This document shows, piece after piece, positions 13,436 to 16,333 of a stretch of 16,333 bases of DNA. This DNA is from JBCBEX01 sp038528235 (GTDB lineage Bacteria; Bacteroidota; Rhodothermia; Rhodothermales; Rubricoccaceae): NCBI GenBank assembly GCA_038528235.1, contig JBCBEX010000092.1, forward strand, positions 1 through 16,333. The letters run 5' to 3'. Position numbers and translations under genes: made by a program. The first letter of the stretch is position 1, and every line of letters begins with the position of its first letter. The notes beneath the pieces were generated by a model that ran no database searches, was not told the DNA's origin, and saw only the letters and a program-made list of their open reading frames with translations.

Positions 13436-13458
13436 GTAGGCGTCAGGAACGACGCTAC
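13436..13458. promoter_or_regulatory. inverted repeat upstream of the FIST gene
   Basis: GTAG-G-CGTC (13436-13444, one bulged G), loop AGGAAC, GACGCTAC (13451-13458). It lies 65 bases before the FIST start and after the nadC terminator. It could be an operator or an mRNA leader hairpin; short GC-rich inverted repeats also arise by chance here. Confidence 0.3.
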
Positions 13459-13523
13459 CGGGAACACTTCTTGATAACGGGCCTAAGGCTTCGCTGCTGT
13501 ACCCTGTTTCCTTTAGCGTCCGT

Positions 13524-14669
13524 ATGGACCTCGACCAAGCTCACTACACAGTAACCGGCGACTGGCTCTCGCACCGCGACGACGGCGTCGGGGCCGACGC
13601 GCACCTGGTGTTGGCCTTCGGCACGCGCGAGCGGATCGACCGTGCCCTCTACGACCTGCTGAGCGGGCGCTATCCACAGGCCCACGTTGCGCTGTGCTCC
13701 ACGGCGGGTAACATCCTGGGAACGCACGTGAGCGACCCACGCGTCTCGGTGACCGCCGTCCGGTTCTCCGCTACGCCGGTGCAGGCCGTCCAGGTCACCC
13801 TCACAGAGGCCGGCGATGCCTACAACGCAGGATGCACCCTCGCTGAACGATTGGCCGCCCACGCAACCGCCGACGTGCCGCTGGTCCACGTACTCGTCCT
13901 GTCTGACGGACAGGTCGTCAATGCGACCCGCCTCGTGGCTGGGTTCAACCATGCACTCCCCGCTCGCACAACCCTCTCCGGTGGCTTGGCTGGAGACGGC
14001 GACCGATTCGAAGAGACGCTCGTGGGCCTCAACGCGTGTCCAGCTTCCGGCGTGGTCGCGGCGCTGGGCTTCTACGGCACCGCACTGCGCGTAGGCTGCG
14101 GCTCGGCGGGGGGCTGGGCTCCCTTCGGGCCGTCGCGCCGTGTCACTCGCGCTGAAGGGACGAACCTCTTCGAATTGGACGGGACCTCGGCGCTCGAACT
14201 CTACCGCCGCTACCTCGGCCCCTTCGCCGGAGCGCTGCCGGGCGCCGCGCTCCGCTTCCCGCTCGAACTCACCGACGGGGACGCTGAGCCCGTCGTACGC
14301 ACGATTCTCCACATCGACGACGACGCCGGCACGATGACGTTCGCGGGCAGCATCCCCGAGGGCGTCAACGTCCGCCTCATGCGCGCCTCATACGAGAACC
14401 TGGTTGACGGTGCGGTCGACGCGGCGGAAGAGACCCGGAGGACTCCGAATGAAGCCGACTTCGCCCTCTGCATTTCGTGCGTTGGTCGCCGCATCGTGCT
14501 CGGCCAGCGCATCGAAGACGAGACGGAGGGCGTGCGTGCCCTCCTCGGGGACAACGTGGCGCTGGCGGGCTTCTATTCCTACGGAGAACTCGCCCCGAGC
14601 CGCACCGGAGCGGCCTGTGCGCTCCACAACCAGACCATGACGATCACGACGTTTGCAGAGCAGGGCTGA
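13524..14669 (+). CDS. FIST-domain sensor protein (FIST_N + FIST_C)
   Basis: A 381-residue cytoplasmic protein with no enzymatic domain. The N-terminal FIST region (about 25-210) shows HLVLAFGTRERID (27-39), ALCSTAGNI (56-64), VHVLVLSDG (121-129), TTLSGGLAGDGDRF (149-162) and GWAPFGP (197-203). The FIST_C region (about 215-378) shows LFELDGTSALELY (215-227), CISCVGRR (316-323), GFYSYGELAP (349-358) and LHNQTMT (368-374). FIST domains are regarded as ligand-sensing modules, proposed to bind small molecules such as amino acids, and are often paired with or fused to signalling domains. The ATG at 13524 matches the usual N-terminal length. The next gene, a PAS histidine kinase, starts 27 bases downstream, so FIST is probably the input partner of that kinase. 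The ligand cannot be deduced. Confidence 0.93.
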   Translation: MDLDQAHYTVTGDWLSHRDDGVGADAHLVLAFGTRERIDRALYDLLSGRYPQAHVALCSTAGNILGTHVSDPRVSVTAVRFSATPVQAVQVTLTEAGDAYNAGCTLAERLAAHATADVPLVHVLVLSDGQVVNATRLVAGFNHALPARTTLSGGLAGDGDRFEETLVGLNACPASGVVAALGFYGTALRVGCGSAGGWAPFGPSRRVTRAEGTNLFELDGTSALELYRRYLGPFAGALPGAALRFPLELTDGDAEPVVRTILHIDDDAGTMTFAGSIPEGVNVRLMRASYENLVDGAVDAAEETRRTPNEADFALCISCVGRRIVLGQRIEDETEGVRALLGDNVALAGFYSYGELAPSRTGAACALHNQTMTITTFAEQG

Positions 14670-14696
14670 GTGCCCTGCCTACCGTTCCGGAGCCCC

Positions 14697-16333
14697 ATGC
14701 ACCGCCTTCTCGCCCGCCAGATTCGCAAGCATCTCAGCAGTCCCCCGCCGCCAGGCACGGAGGCGCTGATTGCGGCTATCGAGGCAACCTACATCCAGCA
14801 CGACGAGGACCGCGCCCTGCTACAGCGCTCGATGGCCCTCTCCTCCGAGGAGCTCGTCAACGCCAACACAGCACTCAAGACCCGCGCCGACGAGCACGCG
14901 CGCGCGGTGGCCACCCTGAAGGAGACGGTGCAGGCCTTGGGATTCTGCCCAGGGGCATCGCCCGACCAAGACACGCAAGCCGAGACCTTGCTCGGAGTCG
15001 CGGACCTGCTCGCACAGCAGGTCCGCCTCCGCAACGAGATCGAGCAGCAACTCAGCGCACGCGAGACACGCCTCCGGATGCTCATGCGGTCCGCCAGCGA
15101 CGCCATTCTGGTCGTCGACGGCCGCACGGGGATGGTGATCGACGCCAACGAGGCGGCGTCGCGCCTCCTCGGCTACCCGATCGATACGATCCTGACCTTG
15201 CATCACACGGCGGTTCATCCTGCCGCCCACCGGGAGGCCTATGCGGACGGCCTCCGTCGTATCGTCGCCGAGAAAGAGGCCTACAGCCAAGGTGAGGTGT
15301 GGGTCCTCCACCGCGATGGACGCGAGATCCCCGTCGATGTCACGAGCACCGTCCAAGAGGTGGACGGCGTCGTGCTGGTCCAGGGCATCTTCCGCGACGC
15401 TACGCAGCGCCGCCAGCACGAGACGATGCTCACCGAGGCCCGCGACGACGCCGAGGCCGCAAGCCGACTCAAGAGCAGCCTGCTGGCCAACATGAGCCAC
15501 GAGCTTCGCACGCCGCTGACAGCCATCATCGGGTTCGCGGAGGTCGTGTCCGAGGCGCTCGCCGACCGAGGCGACGCGGACCTGACGGAGTACATCCATC
15601 TCATCAGCCAGGGCGGCGAGCGGCTGCTCAACACCCTCAACTCCGTCCTTGAATTTGCCCGCCTAGAGGCCGGCCGCGACCCGCTCCAGCCGGAGCCGTT
15701 CGACCTGCATGCCCGCCTGCACTCCATCGTGGCGTTCTTCTCCCAGCAGGCGACCGAGAAGGGCCTCGCGATCCGGTTCGAATCGTCCACGCCTGCCCCC
15801 TGCCCCGTCGTGCTCGATCCGAGCGGCTTGGAGCGCGCGGTCATCAACCTGGTCTCCAACGCCATCAAGTTCACCCAGCGCGGCGAGGTGCGCCTCGATC
15901 TCGCGGCCGAGAAGGAGCGTGTGCAGATCACGGTCCACGACACCGGCATCGGCATCAGCCCGGCGTTTATGGAGCGGCTGTTCGAAGAGTTCGAGCAGGA
16001 GTCGGCGGGGATGTCGCGGCGGCACGAGGGCTCGGGGCTGGGCCTCGCGATCACAAAGCGCTTGGTCGAGATGATGGGCGGCGCCATCGCTGTCGGGAGT
16101 GAACCAGGCGTCGGCACCTGGTTCAAGCTCGACCTCCCTCGCGTTCTAACGCGCCCGGAACCGGCCCCAGACCTCGGGTACCTTCGCCCGGTGCCACCTG
16201 CCGACGCATTGCCTGCCGACGCATTGCCTGCCGACGCATTGCCTGCCGACGCATTGCCTGCCGACGCATTGCCTGCCGACGCATTGCCTGCCGAGCAACC
16301 TCGTCCTGCGACGCGCGTGCTGCTTGCTGACGC
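14697..16333 (+). CDS. PAS-domain hybrid histidine kinase, 3'-truncated by window edge
   Basis: 545 codons are visible, open at the window end. No membrane segment is seen, so the kinase is cytoplasmic. Residues 30-130 are helical and coiled-coil-like. A PAS domain covers about 125-235 (SASDAILVVDGRTGMVIDAN, 132-151; IFRDATQRRQ, 231-240). HisKA has the phospho-acceptor His268 in NMSHELRTPL. HATPase_c has the N-box NLVSNAIKF (384-392), G1 DTGIG (415-419), F-box LFEEFEQ (428-434) and G2 GSGLGL (445-450). A linker follows with six PADAL repeats (501-530), then PATRVLLAD, which looks like the first strand of a receiver domain, so a hybrid kinase is likely but the receiver's Asp is outside the window. 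It follows the FIST gene by 27 bases and probably receives its signal. Start ATG 14697-14699. Confidence 0.93.
   Translation, partial: MHRLLARQIRKHLSSPPPPGTEALIAAIEATYIQHDEDRALLQRSMALSSEELVNANTALKTRADEHARAVATLKETVQALGFCPGASPDQDTQAETLLGVADLLAQQVRLRNEIEQQLSARETRLRMLMRSASDAILVVDGRTGMVIDANEAASRLLGYPIDTILTLHHTAVHPAAHREAYADGLRRIVAEKEAYSQGEVWVLHRDGREIPVDVTSTVQEVDGVVLVQGIFRDATQRRQHETMLTEARDDAEAASRLKSSLLANMSHELRTPLTAIIGFAEVVSEALADRGDADLTEYIHLISQGGERLLNTLNSVLEFARLEAGRDPLQPEPFDLHARLHSIVAFFSQQATEKGLAIRFESSTPAPCPVVLDPSGLERAVINLVSNAIKFTQRGEVRLDLAAEKERVQITVHDTGIGISPAFMERLFEEFEQESAGMSRRHEGSGLGLAITKRLVEMMGGAIAVGSEPGVGTWFKLDLPRVLTRPEPAPDLGYLRPVPPADALPADALPADALPADALPADALPADALPAEQPRPATRVLLAD
16197..16286 (+). 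repeat. perfect 15-base tandem repeat (6 copies) encoding PADAL in the kinase linker
   Basis: CCTGCCGACGCATTG is repeated six times without a mismatch, then breaks off in a partial seventh copy (CCTGCCGA, 16287-16294). The unit keeps frame and encodes Pro-Ala-Asp-Ala-Leu. It lies between the ATPase domain and the apparent receiver domain. Confidence 0.97.

Noticed and set aside
16197..16294. Tandem repeat as a CRISPR-like array
   Set aside because: Units are contiguous, in frame with the kinase and have no spacers.

Overview
The window looks like a piece of a free-living Gram-negative chromosome from the Rhodothermota / wider Bacteroidota group. The reasons are high GC (by eye about two thirds), promoter-like boxes of the Bacteroidota TAnnTTTG type in front of the tRNA and of the hydrolase operon, no obvious Shine-Dalgarno sequences, and a secreted enzyme ending in a type IX (Por) C-terminal sorting domain. 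This placement is inference; there is no rRNA or other phylogenetic marker here. I see no transposase, integrase, phage gene or CRISPR array.

Layout. 1-1027: the 3' part of a PolB-type 3'-5' exonuclease, a small zinc-ribbon gene broken by an in-frame amber codon, a hairpin, and a tRNA-Arg(ACG) on the minus strand. 1125-3671 (minus): a compact thiamine operon read thiS-thiG-thiE/tenI-thiD. Its ThiE-like member lacks the metal-binding aspartates of true thiamine-phosphate synthase and is better read as a TenI-type thiazole tautomerase. 3810-4687: an FKBP-type lipoprotein (+) convergent with a DoxX-family membrane protein (-).

4847-8647 (+) is the most interesting part. A good promoter candidate is followed by three genes separated by exactly 12 bases each: an alpha/beta hydrolase with a large cap insertion, a caspase-like cysteine protease with an intact His/Cys pair, and a three-part protein (beta-rich N-terminus, helical middle, C-terminal KTSC domain). 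Nothing about this trio suggests housekeeping. The combination of a protease, a possible lipase/esterase effector and an adaptor resembles bacterial conflict or regulated-death modules, and I flag it as the candidate undescribed system.

8743-11878: a secreted CE4 chitin-deacetylase-like enzyme whose features match the arthropod-type family rather than the usual NodB type, then a 60-residue membrane protein and a DUF1302-like outer-membrane barrel. 11953-13374: a hot-dog thioesterase and nadC (NAD synthesis), ended by a hairpin terminator. 13524-16333: a FIST sensor protein followed by a PAS histidine kinase. The kinase linker contains six perfect copies of a 15-base repeat, and the gene leaves the window at what looks like the start of a receiver domain.

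Three intergenic spots (10297-10331, 11878-11958, 12361-12393) carry tandem repeats with a strict 7-base period but different sequences. They sit against start or stop codons and no gene explains them.
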